From the NCBI GenBank assembly GCA_016841445.1, contig JAENZD010000003.1, positions 251,969-315,968 on the forward strand: a stretch of 64,000 nucleotides of DNA. Direction: 5' to 3'. The DNA is from Anaerolineaceae bacterium. Its GTDB lineage: Bacteria; Chloroflexota; Anaerolineae; Anaerolineales; Anaerolineaceae. Each line of letters starts with the position of its first letter. Position 1 is the stretch's first letter. The position numbers and the translations under genes were made by a program. The notes beneath the pieces are model-generated. The model was not told the DNA's origin. It saw only the letters and a list, made by a program, of their open reading frames with translations, and searched no databases. Positions 27,431 through 36,631 of this stretch are shown here, one piece after another.

Positions 27431-27466
27431 TCTGGACTAATGGTTTCAGTCCAGAAGTGATTTTTT
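27431..27466. terminator. hairpin with T-run, terminator-like, in the 523-bp intergenic region
   Basis: TCTGGACT and AGTCCAGA pair perfectly around a 9-nt loop; AGTGATTTTTT follows on the plus strand and ATTTTAAAA on the minus strand. No gene obviously ends here, so it may be part of a leader. Around it, CCAGGT-A/G-AG-C/G-GTGAAT occurs twice (about 27331 and 27488). Confidence 0.35.
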
Positions 27467-27584
27467 GATCCAGAAAGGGAAATCACACCCAGGTAAGGGT
27501 GAATTCTTTGTTTTATCTGCGAATAAGCTTTAACAAGGCATTAACCTGCTGTTGAACATTGGAGCCCGACTGTTTGATAAGATG

Positions 27585-27735
27585 GTATCCATAATGTTAG
27601 TTACCTTCTTTGAAAACGTTAAGCGACACCCACATCATTATCACCGAACCTCTCCTGGAGGAGCGGCGCTTGGCGCTTAACTGAAACTTTCATTGCGACA
27701 ATCAAAAGCCTCCCTACCAGGGAGGATTTTTTTTT
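27585..27735 (+). ncRNA. candidate structured leader or small RNA ending in an intrinsic terminator
   Basis: A promoter-like TTGAAC-17-TGATAA precedes this stretch. GTTAAGCG (27618-27625) can pair with CGCTTAAC (27674-27681), enclosing smaller helices, and the stretch ends with CCTCCCT-acc-AGGGAGG and nine T at 27709-27735. GGAGG at 27657 could alternatively pair with the CCTCC arm and break the terminator. The next gene, 78 bp on, is an amino-acid-transporter component, so an attenuator is plausible. It matches no riboswitch consensus I know. Confidence 0.4.
27707..27735 (+). terminator. intrinsic terminator upstream of the amino-acid ABC operon
   Basis: CCTCCCT and AGGGAGG form a 7-bp stem with a 3-nt loop followed by ATTTTTTTTT. 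It lies before, not after, a gene, pointing to attenuation or to the end of a small RNA. Confidence 0.8.
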
Positions 27736-27812
27736 ATCCAAAAGGAGGCTGATCTATAAATAATTTATTGTTGTAAGTTACCAAAACCAACATAAGAAAT
27801 GAGGAGAAAAAC

Positions 27813-28559
27813 ATGAAAAGCAAAATTTATTATATAGTTGTAGGTCTTTTCGCACTATTAGCGCTGGCAGGATGCCAGGGGTCGGATGGTGCATTGGTCG
27901 TTGCGACAGATGCGGCTTTCCCACCATTTGAATATGTCGATGAGGAAACCAAGGATATCATCGGTTTTGATATTGACCTGATGAATGCGATCGCTGAAGA
28001 AGCTAACCTGGATATTGAATTCAAAAATGTTGCCTGGGATCCGCTCCTGGCTGGTATGGCAGATTGTCAGTATGATATGGCAATTTCCGCGATCACGATC
28101 CTCCCTGAACGCGCTGAGCAGTTCAGCTTCTCGGATCCATATATCAACGCCGGACAGATCATCACTGTAGCAGTGGATAATGATACTGTTACCAGTCCGG
28201 ATGACCTGGTTGGTGCAATAATTGGAGCCCAGCTTGGGACAACAGGCGCGATGGAAGTAGAAGAAATTCCAGATGCGACACTTAAAACCTATGACACATA
28301 TGAGCTGGCATTCCTGGACCTGATGAACGGCCAGGTCGATGCGGTTATCGCAGACTACCCAACCGCAGTTGCATTTGTGAATATGAATTCCGATGATTTA
28401 AAGGTCGTCGGTGATGTTTTCACAGATGAGTATTACGGCATTGCCTTTTGTAAAGGTAATGACGAACTCATATCCCAGGTTAATGATGCGCTTGCCGCGC
28501 TTCAAGCTGAAGGTTTCATTGATGAGCTTGTCAACACATGGTATGGCGATTCTAACTAA
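27813..28559 (+). CDS. polar amino-acid ABC transporter, substrate-binding lipoprotein (family 3)
   Basis: 248 residues: signal peptide with lipobox LALAG-C21, then a two-lobe binding domain starting LVVATDAAFPPFEY and IGFDIDLMNAIAEE, the classic family 3 pattern, with AISAITILPERAEQFSFSDPY and the hinge LGTTGAM. It captures an amino acid outside the membrane and delivers it to the downstream permease. The ligand cannot be fixed. GAGGAG is 9 nt before the ATG. A GC-rich hairpin follows, which may stabilise this first cistron for higher expression. Confidence 0.92.
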   Translation: MKSKIYYIVVGLFALLALAGCQGSDGALVVATDAAFPPFEYVDEETKDIIGFDIDLMNAIAEEANLDIEFKNVAWDPLLAGMADCQYDMAISAITILPERAEQFSFSDPYINAGQIITVAVDNDTVTSPDDLVGAIIGAQLGTTGAMEVEEIPDATLKTYDTYELAFLDLMNGQVDAVIADYPTAVAFVNMNSDDLKVVGDVFTDEYYGIAFCKGNDELISQVNDALAALQAEGFIDELVNTWYGDSN

Positions 28560-28582
28560 GGCTTAACCCAAGTACAGAAATC

Positions 28583-28613
28583 CCCCCGTGTGGGTCAAAT
28601 GGCCCCACGGGGG
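28583..28613 (+). other. GC-rich intercistronic hairpin after the binding-protein gene
   Basis: CCCCCGTG and CACGGGGG pair with an interior GGG/CCC extension and no T-run. Such stem-loops between a binding protein and its permease commonly protect upstream mRNA, giving excess binding protein (known from mal and his operons; inferred here). Confidence 0.65.
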
Positions 28614-28629
28614 TGAAAGGTTCTTATCT

Positions 28630-29442
28630 ATGGATGATGAAAATGGATTAGAGAAAATTCCTGGTCGAGGAGCCGCTAAATATCAGATTGACCACTGGTG
28701 GTGGCTGGTCGTTGCTGTTGCCGGGATTGTTCTATTATTGAGCTTGACCCAACCTGATCCGTACTGGCGAATCGTCAAATTCGTCAGTGATGGAGTCCTG
28801 GTGACAGTCGGGGTGACCCTGGTTTCCTTCTTGCTGACATTAATTCTGGGTCTGGTCATTGCCCTTGGCAGAATTTCAAAAAATGGCTTTTTCCGTTGGA
28901 TCACAACAATTTATGTAGAAGTTGCACGCGGCATTCCCTTATTGGTGCAATTATTATTCTGGTATTTTGCGTTTCCTTCGCTGATCCAATCCTTTGGGCG
29001 TCTGCTCAGCTTACAGATCTTAGAGAGGTATCATGCCAACCCCTATATCATGGCTATCCTGGGGCTCTGTTTCTGCTATGGTGCATATATGAGTGAAATT
29101 TACAGGGCAGGCATTCAAAGTATCTCTAAAGGCCAGAATGAAGCGGCTCGCAGCTTAGGCATGACTCACGGGCAGGCCATGCGATATATTATCCTGCCGC
29201 AAGCGGTTAAAGTGATCCTTCCACCCGTAGGAAATGAATTTATCTCATTACTGAAAGATTCCTCCCTGGTCAGTGTTGTAGCGGTCGCCGATATGACCCG
29301 GCGAGGTCGTGAATTCATGGCTGCGAATTTCATCCCGGTTGAAACATGGTTGATGATTGCGCTTTTATACCTGATCATGACCCTTATCGCTGCCCGGGTA
29401 GTTGCCTGGATTGAAAAAAAGACTCAAACAGAGGAGCGTTGA
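28630..29442 (+). CDS. polar amino-acid ABC transporter permease (HisM/GlnP family)
   Basis: About 270 residues from ATG 28630, with GGTGAAAGG upstream; the track GTG at 28588 lies inside the hairpin. The protein has an N-terminal helix (about 22-42), then the HEQRo-type permease core with [35 protein letters not shown] and the EAA loop [25 protein letters not shown], which contacts the ATPase. A single permease gene suggests a homodimeric channel. It ends 1 nt before the ATPase start region. Confidence 0.93.
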   Translation: MDDENGLEKIPGRGAAKYQIDHWWWLVVAVAGIVLLLSLTQPDPYWRIVKFVSDGVLVTVGVTLVSFLLTLILGLVIALGRISKNGFFRWITTIYVEVARGIPLLVQLLFWYFAFPSLIQSFGRLLSLQILERYHANPYIMAILGLCFCYGAYMSEIYRAGIQSISKGQNEAARSLGMTHGQAMRYIILPQAVKVILPPVGNEFISLLKDSSLVSVVAVADMTRRGREFMAANFIPVETWLMIALLYLIMTLIAARVVAWIEKKTQTEER

Positions 29443-29443
29443 T

Positions 29444-30178
29444 ATGGAACCAACACCCATTATCCAGATACAAAATTTGCACAAACATTTCGGTGAAACA
29501 GCCGCTTTAAACGGGGTTGATCTAGTTGTTCATCAAGGTGAAGTCGTGGTCATCATTGGGCCTTCAGGGTCTGGAAAATCGACACTTCTGCGCTGCATCA
29601 ACCGTTTGGAAACATTCCAGACGGGCAGCGTCATTGTTGACGAAATCCCGCTGACGACAGCAGAAAATATCAACGCGATTCGGACTGAAGTTGGGATGGT
29701 TTTCCAATCCTTCAATCTTTTTCCCCACCTGACGGTTTTGGAGAACGTGACCCTGGCGCAAAAAGTTGTTCGGAAGCGAACAAAGGCAGAAGCCAATGCC
29801 ATTGCGTACGAATTGCTTGAAAAAGTAGGTATTCCTGAGAAATGCCAGGGTTATCCCGGCCAACTTTCCGGCGGCCAACAGCAGCGGGTTGCAATCGCTC
29901 GTGCTTTAGCGATGAACCCCAAGATCATGCTTTTTGATGAGCCAACCAGTGCCCTCGACCCAGAAATGATCCAGGAGGTTTTGGATGTCATGCTTCAACT
30001 GGCGAAAGAAGGCATGACGATGGTTGTCGTCTCCCATGAAATGGGCTTTGCACGTGCAGCCGCCGACCGAGCCGTGTTGATGGATGAAGGGTTGATCATC
30101 GAACAAGCAGTTCCGGATGTTCTCTTCAGCCAGCCAACCCAAGAACGTACCAAACGTTTCTTAAGTAAAATCTTATAA
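29444..30178 (+). CDS. polar amino-acid ABC transporter ATPase (GlnQ family)
   Basis: 244 residues from ATG 29444, chosen because GAGGAG lies 8 nt before it; the track start at 29402 runs into the permease. Walker [11 protein letters not shown]-loop [13 protein letters not shown], signature [15 protein letters not shown], Walker [13 protein letters not shown] and H-loop VVSHEMGFA are all intact. It energises uptake of the amino acid bound by the upstream lipoprotein. Confidence 0.96.
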   Translation: MEPTPIIQIQNLHKHFGETAALNGVDLVVHQGEVVVIIGPSGSGKSTLLRCINRLETFQTGSVIVDEIPLTTAENINAIRTEVGMVFQSFNLFPHLTVLENVTLAQKVVRKRTKAEANAIAYELLEKVGIPEKCQGYPGQLSGGQQQRVAIARALAMNPKIMLFDEPTSALDPEMIQEVLDVMLQLAKEGMTMVVVSHEMGFARAAADRAVLMDEGLIIEQAVPDVLFSQPTQERTKRFLSKIL

Positions 30179-30363
30179 ATAATCACTTTTGGCTGCATCC
30201 TGCTTTAAAAATTGCGAGTGGAAAGGCCTGAATATTAACCGGCCTGATCTCTCTGATGATACGTCTGAGTTGTTTTGCGTTGATTTCCAGTTTGTTAAGC
30301 TTGAATTATATGGTTTAATTAACCCGATTACCTTTATTGCATAAAAAAACGATCGGAATTGAT

Positions 30364-31587
30364 ATGACGGAAAATCAACAAAAAACTTTATCGGTTGAAA
30401 CAACTGAAATTACACAGCATGTTAAGGAAATATTTGAGATAAAAAGCATTGTCACCGGGGGCGGGAAAAATGGTTTCCGTGCCCAGTATCGCGGCAGACT
30501 CATCATTGAGGATAGTGAAACAGCTTACGACCAGTTGGCAGACGCAATAAGACCCATGGGATTGACGCCCTTATTCCGTGTCGTCGATGGCGAACAAATC
30601 ATACTTGTTGTGGATAAACGTCCGGAGGCAAAACCTGGGCCGATCTGGGTTAATATCCTTTTGTTTATTCTGACAATATTGAGCGTGATGTTCACAGGCG
30701 CAACCTTCATGGATTCAGAAATGACAAACCCATTTCAGCTGGGATTGGGCGGATTTATTCAGTATATGCTAAAAGGTTGGCCGTTTGCCTTAAGCTTATT
30801 AGGAATCCTGCTCGCACATGAACTGGGCCATTACCTGGTGGGACGCTCACGCGGAGAAAATGTGACCTTGCCTTATTTTATCCCTTTCCCTCTGAGCGCT
30901 TTCGGCACGATGGGTGCGTTTATCAATATGAAAGAGATCCCAAAGAACAAAAAACACCTGATGGATATCGGGCTGGCCGGCCCACTGATCGGACTTTTGG
31001 TAGCCATTCCCGTTTTGTTCATTGGGCTCAGCTTATCAAGTGTTGGACCGATTGAAGCTGAACTCCCGGAGGGCGCAGTTCATTTCCTGGAGGGGAACTC
31101 GATCTTTTATTTGTTTGCCAAATTTGTCACCTTTGGAAAGGTCTTGCCCCAGCCCGTTTCATATGAGGGACTGAACCCCATCCTGTATTGGCTGCGCTAC
31201 TTTTTCTCGGGTTCCCCGGTCCCAATTGGAGGTTTAGATGTTCAAATCCACCCGGTTGCCTGGGCAGGATGGGCTGGATTATTTGTCACTGGAATCAACT
31301 TGATCCCGGCTGGCCAGCTCGATGGCGGTCACATCCTGTACGTTTTGTTTGGAAAGAAAACCGCAAAAAAGATACTGCCTTTTATTTTGGGTGCAATGGC
31401 TGTTTTGGGTTTCTTTTGGATGGGTTGGTGGTTTTGGGCGGTCATGATCCTTGTTTTTGGCAGACGGTATGCTGAACCCCTTGACCAGATCACCCAGATC
31501 GACACCAAGCGGAAAGTGCTGGGTGTCATTGCGCTGATCGTCTTTATCCTGATCTTTACCCCTGTTCCCCTGGTGATAATCCAATGA
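30364..31587 (+). CDS. site-2 protease family membrane metalloprotease
   Basis: About 407 residues from ATG 30364 (the track TTG at 30337 is unlikely). A 90-residue cytosolic domain precedes about seven membrane segments. The zinc site is LAHELGHYLVG and the later NLIPAGQLDGGH gives the LDG motif. It resembles the plant/cyanobacterial EGY-like S2P group, with the N-terminal domain before the first helix. Substrate is unknown. The stop overlaps the start of the next gene (ATGA), so it forms an operon with an orphan solute-binding lipoprotein and RNase HI. Confidence 0.88.
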   Translation: MTENQQKTLSVETTEITQHVKEIFEIKSIVTGGGKNGFRAQYRGRLIIEDSETAYDQLADAIRPMGLTPLFRVVDGEQIILVVDKRPEAKPGPIWVNILLFILTILSVMFTGATFMDSEMTNPFQLGLGGFIQYMLKGWPFALSLLGILLAHELGHYLVGRSRGENVTLPYFIPFPLSAFGTMGAFINMKEIPKNKKHLMDIGLAGPLIGLLVAIPVLFIGLSLSSVGPIEAELPEGAVHFLEGNSIFYLFAKFVTFGKVLPQPVSYEGLNPILYWLRYFFSGSPVPIGGLDVQIHPVAWAGWAGLFVTGINLIPAGQLDGGHILYVLFGKKTAKKILPFILGAMAVLGFFWMGWWFWAVMILVFGRRYAEPLDQITQIDTKRKVLGVIALIVFILIFTPVPLVIIQ

Positions 31588-33050
31588 AAAAGTACTCAAA
31601 TTCATTTTTCGCGTTGAAAGATTCCTTACTTCTCATATCCATTTTCATCCTGCTGTCCGCGTTGATTGGTTGTAGTTCAGCAGTTACCCCAACGCCTGCA
31701 CAGACCGAGACGGAAAGCACCGAAGCAGTTGACGCTACGACAGCGGAGAATTCCCCTTCAACGACAACAACAAGTGAACCTGGTTCTGATCCCACTCAAG
31801 AAATCATTGTAGAACCCTTAGTGGATGAAGAGCAATTACAGGGGACAGTTATCCAGTTCGTCCATGCTTTTGGAGGTCCGGGTTCCGAGGTCATGGCAGG
31901 AATTGCCCAGGAATTTTCCCTGTCCAATCCTTATGGCATCTGGGTGGATGTTCAAGCTTATGGCAGTGAAGACATTCTTCTATCTGCATTGGACGCCGAG
32001 ATCGAGAAAGGTACACAACCAACACTGGTTGCTGTGCATCCTTATGAGCTGGTCGCCTTAACCCAGGCCTACGAGCCCGTTGACTTGGCACCTTATTTTG
32101 AAGACCTAACCTGGGGGCTTTCAACGGATGACCAGACGGATATCTCAACGGTATTCCTCGATCAATTTCGGGTCGGGGATCGCTTAATTGCGCTGCCTCT
32201 TGCACCGCAGGCGACTGTGATCTTCTACAACCGGAGTTGGGCAGCCGAGCTTGGCTTCTCAGAGACACCGGATGATGAAATTTCATTCCGAGAGCAATCG
32301 AGCCAGGCCATCAAAGCCAATTTAGCGGATCTTAATGAGGATAATGACGGCTTGGGCGGATGGATCATAAATTACGATCCTCAGGTGCTGTTGAGCTGGT
32401 TTGGTGCATTTGGCGGTGAATGGGGGGAGGATTCCACACCCAAATTTAATTCGGATGCCGGTCTTGAGACATTTCAGTACCTCAAATCCGTGTATGATGA
32501 AGGATATTTCTGGATCAGCCGCCAACCTGAGCCCTATCTTTATTTTGCTGACCGAAATGCGCTCATGTATTCGGGGAGACTTGACCAAATCCCGGAACAG
32601 CAAGGCTGGATGACCCTGGAAAATAATTCCGATGAATGGGGTGTGATCGGCTACCCGGGTTCTGAGCGAGTTATCATGTTGGTAGACAGCCCTGGGTTGA
32701 TGGTTTCAGCCGGATCACCCGAGGAGCAGATGGCTGCCTGGCTGTTTGCAAAGTTCTTAATCGAGCCAGAAAACCAGGCGGATATCGTTCAGACATTATT
32801 TACACTGCCGGTCAGACCATCAACGATAGACTTATTGCCGACGTTTATCGACCAATACCCCCAGTGGATGGATGCTTATAATCTGATCAAAATATCGAAA
32901 CCGGTTCCGACGGCAGAAGAATGGGGGATCGCCCAATGGGTGCTTCAGGATGCGAGTTACCGGGTCTTTCCATATGAAGATGTAAATCTAGCTGAGATTT
33001 TGGAGCAGCTGGATGCCACGGTTGATGATCTGGAAAGGATAACACCTTGA
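31584..33050 (+). CDS. family 1 extracellular solute-binding lipoprotein (sugar-type), without transporter partners
   Basis: 488 residues: lipobox SALIG-C30, a Thr/Pro/Glu-rich linker to about 90, then a family 1 binding fold with VIQFVHAFGGPG, the IALPLAPQATVIFYNRSW segment typical of sugar-binding proteins, WLINYDP-like and AWLFAKFL regions. It would bind an oligosaccharide or similar ligand outside the membrane. No permease or ATPase is next to it; the neighbours are a site-2 protease (4-nt overlap) and RNase HI (1-nt overlap). It may be a receptor, or share a transporter encoded elsewhere. Confidence 0.82.
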   Translation: MKKYSNSFFALKDSLLLISIFILLSALIGCSSAVTPTPAQTETESTEAVDATTAENSPSTTTTSEPGSDPTQEIIVEPLVDEEQLQGTVIQFVHAFGGPGSEVMAGIAQEFSLSNPYGIWVDVQAYGSEDILLSALDAEIEKGTQPTLVAVHPYELVALTQAYEPVDLAPYFEDLTWGLSTDDQTDISTVFLDQFRVGDRLIALPLAPQATVIFYNRSWAAELGFSETPDDEISFREQSSQAIKANLADLNEDNDGLGGWIINYDPQVLLSWFGAFGGEWGEDSTPKFNSDAGLETFQYLKSVYDEGYFWISRQPEPYLYFADRNALMYSGRLDQIPEQQGWMTLENNSDEWGVIGYPGSERVIMLVDSPGLMVSAGSPEEQMAAWLFAKFLIEPENQADIVQTLFTLPVRPSTIDLLPTFIDQYPQWMDAYNLIKISKPVPTAEEWGIAQWVLQDASYRVFPYEDVNLAEILEQLDATVDDLERITP

Positions 33051-33484
33051 TGCCAGGTAAGCCAAATGTGACTATTTATACTGATGGCTCCTGCCAGGGG
33101 AATCCCGGACCGGGCGGTTGGGGAGCAATCCTCCGCTCGGGGAAGCATGAACGGCTCCTGTCGGGTGGAGAAAAGGATACGACCAACAACCGCATGGAGC
33201 TGCATGCTGCGCTGGAAGCACTGCGGGCGCTGACAGAATCCTGCCGGGTGACGCTTTATACTGATTCGGAATACTTAAGGAAGGGGATCACCGAGTGGAT
33301 GCCTGGCTGGAAGCGGCGAAACTGGCGGCGAAAAGGGGGGCAGTTGGCGAATGTGGACCTGTGGATGAAACTGGATGAGGAAATCGGTAGGCACGAAATC
33401 AACTGGCGCTGGGTGAAGGGACATGCCGGGAACGCTTTAAATGAGCGTGTCGACCGTCTGGCAAAGCAGGCGATACCGAAGTAA
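33050..33484 (+). CDS. rnhA: ribonuclease HI
   Basis: 144 residues from ATG 33050, which shares an A with the previous stop (TGATG). Cleaves the RNA strand of RNA-DNA hybrids in the cytosol. The catalytic residues are visible: Asp in IYTDGSCQGNPGPGGWG, Glu in NNRMELHA, Asp in LYTDSEYL and the last Asp in ERVDRLAKQA, with the basic handle WKRRNWRRKGG. Length is normal. Confidence 0.96.
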   Translation: MPGKPNVTIYTDGSCQGNPGPGGWGAILRSGKHERLLSGGEKDTTNNRMELHAALEALRALTESCRVTLYTDSEYLRKGITEWMPGWKRRNWRRKGGQLANVDLWMKLDEEIGRHEINWRWVKGHAGNALNERVDRLAKQAIPK

Positions 33485-33719
33485 TTACATCAAGGTTAAG
33501 TATCATGCCAGGAAAAGATATGTGGCAGTGTGAATAGGCTTAAAATGACAAGATCCATACGAAAATTGCTTCGACCCTAAAGGGTCTTGCAATGACATAC
33601 CGAGCAAAGGGATTCCTGGCTGTTTATAGTGATGAACCAAACCGAAGGATTGTCAAGGTCAGCGTTCAATGCTATATTTGGAACATCAACAGATTTTTGG
33701 GTAATTATAGGATCAATCG

Positions 33720-35792
33720 ATGTTCAAATTTCTTTCATCGCGACGGGTGGTTGTCCAACTAACACTTGTGTTTTTTGTGATCATCCTGATCATGGGACTG
33801 GGTGTAGGCCTGCCTTCCATGCTGATCATGTCACGCCAGACCAAGACCCAGCTCAACGCATTAATCGATCAATCCAACCAGACAACGCAGGTATTGCTCG
33901 AAAACAAAGCTTCCTATCTTCAGGAACTTGCTCAATTAATTGCAGAGCGTCCAACCTTGAACCAACTCCTTTTAGACCCGGATAATACACAGTCAATCAT
34001 TGAATACCTAGATGATTTTCGAGAGAACATCCAGGTCGATGTGATCGCCGTCTGTGATTCGGAGAACGCTGTTGTCATAACAGGAGATGGTGATCCTTCA
34101 CCCCTGTGCGGAATTAGCGATCCTGAGGGTATCACGCTCCTGGATGGGCAAGGTTGGTGGCTGTCAGAGTCAACGATCCCCGAAACTTCACCTGGAAATC
34201 TACGCGTGATCGTTGCTCAATCGCTGGATTCGATATTTGCAGAATTCAGTATTCAATCAAATTTATATTACGTTTTATATACCGGAGGTCATCTCTTATC
34301 AAGTAATTTGCCTGAATATTTAGATTCTCTGCCTGACATTCGGTCCGGTGAAATACAGTCCTACCAGATTCTTGCATTGGAAAACAACGAATCAGGTGGA
34401 CAAAATTTCCTGTCAACAGTCATCCCTTTGAGCGATGAAACAAGTTATAAACTGGTCGGTTTGTTGAACATCAGTGATTCTCTTGCTTTGAACCAGCAGC
34501 TCCGGAATACCATTCTATTCATCCTGGTCCTCCTCAGTATCTTTGGGACAGGTCTCTCTGTGTTGATTTCCCGCCGCTTCAGCCAACCGCTTAACCAGTT
34601 GGCGCGATCAGCCAATGCGATGCAAGAAGGGGATCTATCGACCCGGATCATCAACGCTTCAAAGATATGGGAGATCGATCAGCTCTCGAATGCCCTGGAA
34701 GATGCCAGGATCAGCCTTAAGCATTCGCTTGATCAACTGTGGAAGGAAAAGGACTGGATTGAGAACTTGCTAAATTCAATTGTTGAGGGCATCCTGACCA
34801 TTGATGACCAGGCGCGGATCACATATGCCAGCGAGGCTATCGAACGGCTGATCGGTGTGGAATTATCTACCTTGTTAGGCCAGCCTGTTGATCATTTCTT
34901 TTCAAGTGCCCCAGGAGAAGATTTATTCAGCCATCAAATCCCTCCTGAAAATCAAAACAGGCGGGTTCCAGTACTGATTAGCGGCCAGGAGGTCTTACTG
35001 GCATTATCGACGTCGAAATTTGTCCCGCTGGAAGCTGGGAATGCGACCCGGGCATTGGTGGTCCGGGATGTCACAGATGAAGAACGCATTCACAGGTTAT
35101 TAGGTGAGTTCATGGCGAATATCACCCACGAATTTCGGACACCGCTTTCTGCGCTATCGGCGTCTGTTGAGCTGCTGATGGATAAGCTGCCAGACCTCTC
35201 AACAACAGAGATACAGGAATTGGTTGGTGCACTCAACGTGGGTATTCTCAACCTGCAGTCTTTCATCGATAACCTGATTGAAGCCGCAAGTATTGAAGGC
35301 GGCCGGTTTAAAGTCAATGTGAAGCCCACCGCCTTTCAGGGAATCATAGACGATGCCGTCAGCATGGTTGAGCCAATTGCCCAAAGGTTGGGTGTAGAGA
35401 TCAACCAACCTAAAAACAAGCAGGCATTCCTGGTGATGGCTGACCAACACCGGACCTGCCAGGCTTTGGTCAACCTGCTCTCAAACGCGATAAAATTCAG
35501 TCCTCCGGGCGGTCAGATTAACCTCTCAACGGTGCTCATGGGGAACCAGGTCTATATCGAAGTCAGTGATCAGGGAAAAGGCGTATCTGAAGAACGGCAA
35601 TCCCAGTTGTTCAACCGGTTTATATCCTCTTCAACGAAAGATGATGACACTGATTTTGGATTGGGCTTGGGCCTTGCAGTTGTTAAAGCCATTATTGAAG
35701 CACAAAACGGCAGCGTTGGTTTTAAGAATCGCGAAGAAGGCGGGGCACAATTCTGGATCACGCTGCCGATGGTTATGGATGATAAATCATGA
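33720..35792 (+). CDS. membrane sensor histidine kinase (extracytoplasmic sensor, HAMP, PAS, HisKA, HATPase)
   Basis: 690 residues: helix at about 10-33, a 225-residue extracytoplasmic domain with a Cys pair (VCDS and PLCG), a second helix near 262-282, HAMP (about 283-336) with SRRFSQPLNQLARSANAMQ, PAS (about 345-455), then the phosphoacceptor H470 in NITHEFRTPLSALSA, N-box NLLSNAIKFSPPGG, G1 DQGKGV and G2 GLGLGLAVVKAI. It is orthodox and probably bifunctional. It overlaps the response regulator by ATGA and lies upstream of the sulfate-type ABC operon, so it may sense sulfate or a related anion (inference). There is no clear Shine-Dalgarno; TAATTA lies upstream. Confidence 0.93.
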   Translation: MFKFLSSRRVVVQLTLVFFVIILIMGLGVGLPSMLIMSRQTKTQLNALIDQSNQTTQVLLENKASYLQELAQLIAERPTLNQLLLDPDNTQSIIEYLDDFRENIQVDVIAVCDSENAVVITGDGDPSPLCGISDPEGITLLDGQGWWLSESTIPETSPGNLRVIVAQSLDSIFAEFSIQSNLYYVLYTGGHLLSSNLPEYLDSLPDIRSGEIQSYQILALENNESGGQNFLSTVIPLSDETSYKLVGLLNISDSLALNQQLRNTILFILVLLSIFGTGLSVLISRRFSQPLNQLARSANAMQEGDLSTRIINASKIWEIDQLSNALEDARISLKHSLDQLWKEKDWIENLLNSIVEGILTIDDQARITYASEAIERLIGVELSTLLGQPVDHFFSSAPGEDLFSHQIPPENQNRRVPVLISGQEVLLALSTSKFVPLEAGNATRALVVRDVTDEERIHRLLGEFMANITHEFRTPLSALSASVELLMDKLPDLSTTEIQELVGALNVGILNLQSFIDNLIEAASIEGGRFKVNVKPTAFQGIIDDAVSMVEPIAQRLGVEINQPKNKQAFLVMADQHRTCQALVNLLSNAIKFSPPGGQINLSTVLMGNQVYIEVSDQGKGVSEERQSQLFNRFISSSTKDDDTDFGLGLGLAVVKAIIEAQNGSVGFKNREEGGAQFWITLPMVMDDKS

Positions 35793-36478
35793 AAGCTCTG
35801 ATTGTTGATGATGACCGTACTTTGGCTGATCTCCTGGCTTTTACGCTGCGCCGGGAAGGTTTTGAGCCGCACCTGGCATTTGATGCGCCAGGGGCAATGA
35901 AGCAATTCCATAAAGAACCGGTGGATATCGTCATATTGGATGTCAATTTGTCCGGTGGTGCAGGGATGGAAAATGGGTTCGATATCTGCCAGGCGATTCG
36001 ACTGGAGTCCTCTGTACCGATCATCTTATTAACAGTTCGCGATGATGAAGCAGATATTGTAAAAGGATTGGGACTTGGCGCAGATGATTATGTCCACAAA
36101 CCATTCAGCCCCCGCCAGCTGGTTGCCAGGGTTAACAGCCTGATTCGCAGGTCTTCCATGAGCACTGCACCACAGGAAGCGCTTTATACCTGCCAGGATA
36201 TACAATTTGATCCCAACATGCGGGAATTTGTGAAAGGAGACCAACCACCGGTACTTCTCACAAGATTAGAATCCCGTTTATTAGAATATTTTATGCTCAA
36301 TGCCGGCCAGGTCCTTCCATCTGAAAATATTATTGATAATGTTTGGGGTCCTGAGGGCGGAAGCACAGAAATGCTGCGGCAGTTAGTGCGCCGTCTCAGG
36401 ATTAAGATCGAAGAAGATCCACAAGATCCAGACTGGATCAAGAATTTAGGGGGTGTGGGGTATGGTTTTAACATTTAA
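35789..36478 (+). CDS. OmpR/PhoB-family response regulator
   Basis: 229 residues. The receiver has the acidic triad in ALIVDDDR, phospho-acceptor D51 in DIVILDVNL and K104 in DYVHKPFSP; a short extra GGAGMEN loop after D51 is unusual. The C-terminal winged helix (about 135-228) ends GGVGYGFNI. Its start overlaps the kinase gene (ATGA). Next to it, 25 bp after the stop, are four TCACA half-sites with 11-12 bp spacing, the geometry bound by this family, so it probably controls the following ABC operon. Confidence 0.95.
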   Translation: MKALIVDDDRTLADLLAFTLRREGFEPHLAFDAPGAMKQFHKEPVDIVILDVNLSGGAGMENGFDICQAIRLESSVPIILLTVRDDEADIVKGLGLGADDYVHKPFSPRQLVARVNSLIRRSSMSTAPQEALYTCQDIQFDPNMREFVKGDQPPVLLTRLESRLLEYFMLNAGQVLPSENIIDNVWGPEGGSTEMLRQLVRRLRIKIEEDPQDPDWIKNLGGVGYGFNI

Positions 36479-36503
36479 TTAAAGGAACAAGGCAGGGGGA
36501 ATT

Positions 36504-36558
36504 CTGTCACAGAAATATCACAGGTCTGTCACACCGGGTATCACGCAGGTTTTATAAA
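36504..36558 (+). promoter_or_regulatory. Pho-box-like tandem direct repeats plus -10, promoter of the sulfate ABC operon
   Basis: TCACA starts at 36507, 36518 and 36529 and TCACG at 36541, so half-sites recur at 11, 11 and 12 bp on one face of the helix. Two are in CTGTCACA and two in ATCAC. A TATAAA at 36553-36558 follows 7 bp after the last half-site, while no good -35 is present, as in promoters activated by PhoB-type regulators that replace the -35. Predicted start is near 36566. The binding protein is inferred to be the adjacent regulator. Confidence 0.65.
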
Positions 36559-36631
36559 ATTGATGTGATTGGGAGATTGTCATGATATCTCCGATTGATC
36601 AATGTTTGCCTAATATATTTCTGGAGATTGC

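Noticed and set aside
27585-27735. T-box or glycine riboswitch
   Set aside because: No AGGGTGG T-box sequence and no glycine-aptamer core could be found.
33485-33719. Gene or mobile element in the rnhA-kinase gap
   Set aside because: Only a TTGCTTCGACCCTAAAGGGTCTTGCAATGAC segment like common intergenic repeats is visible; no ORF or clear ends.
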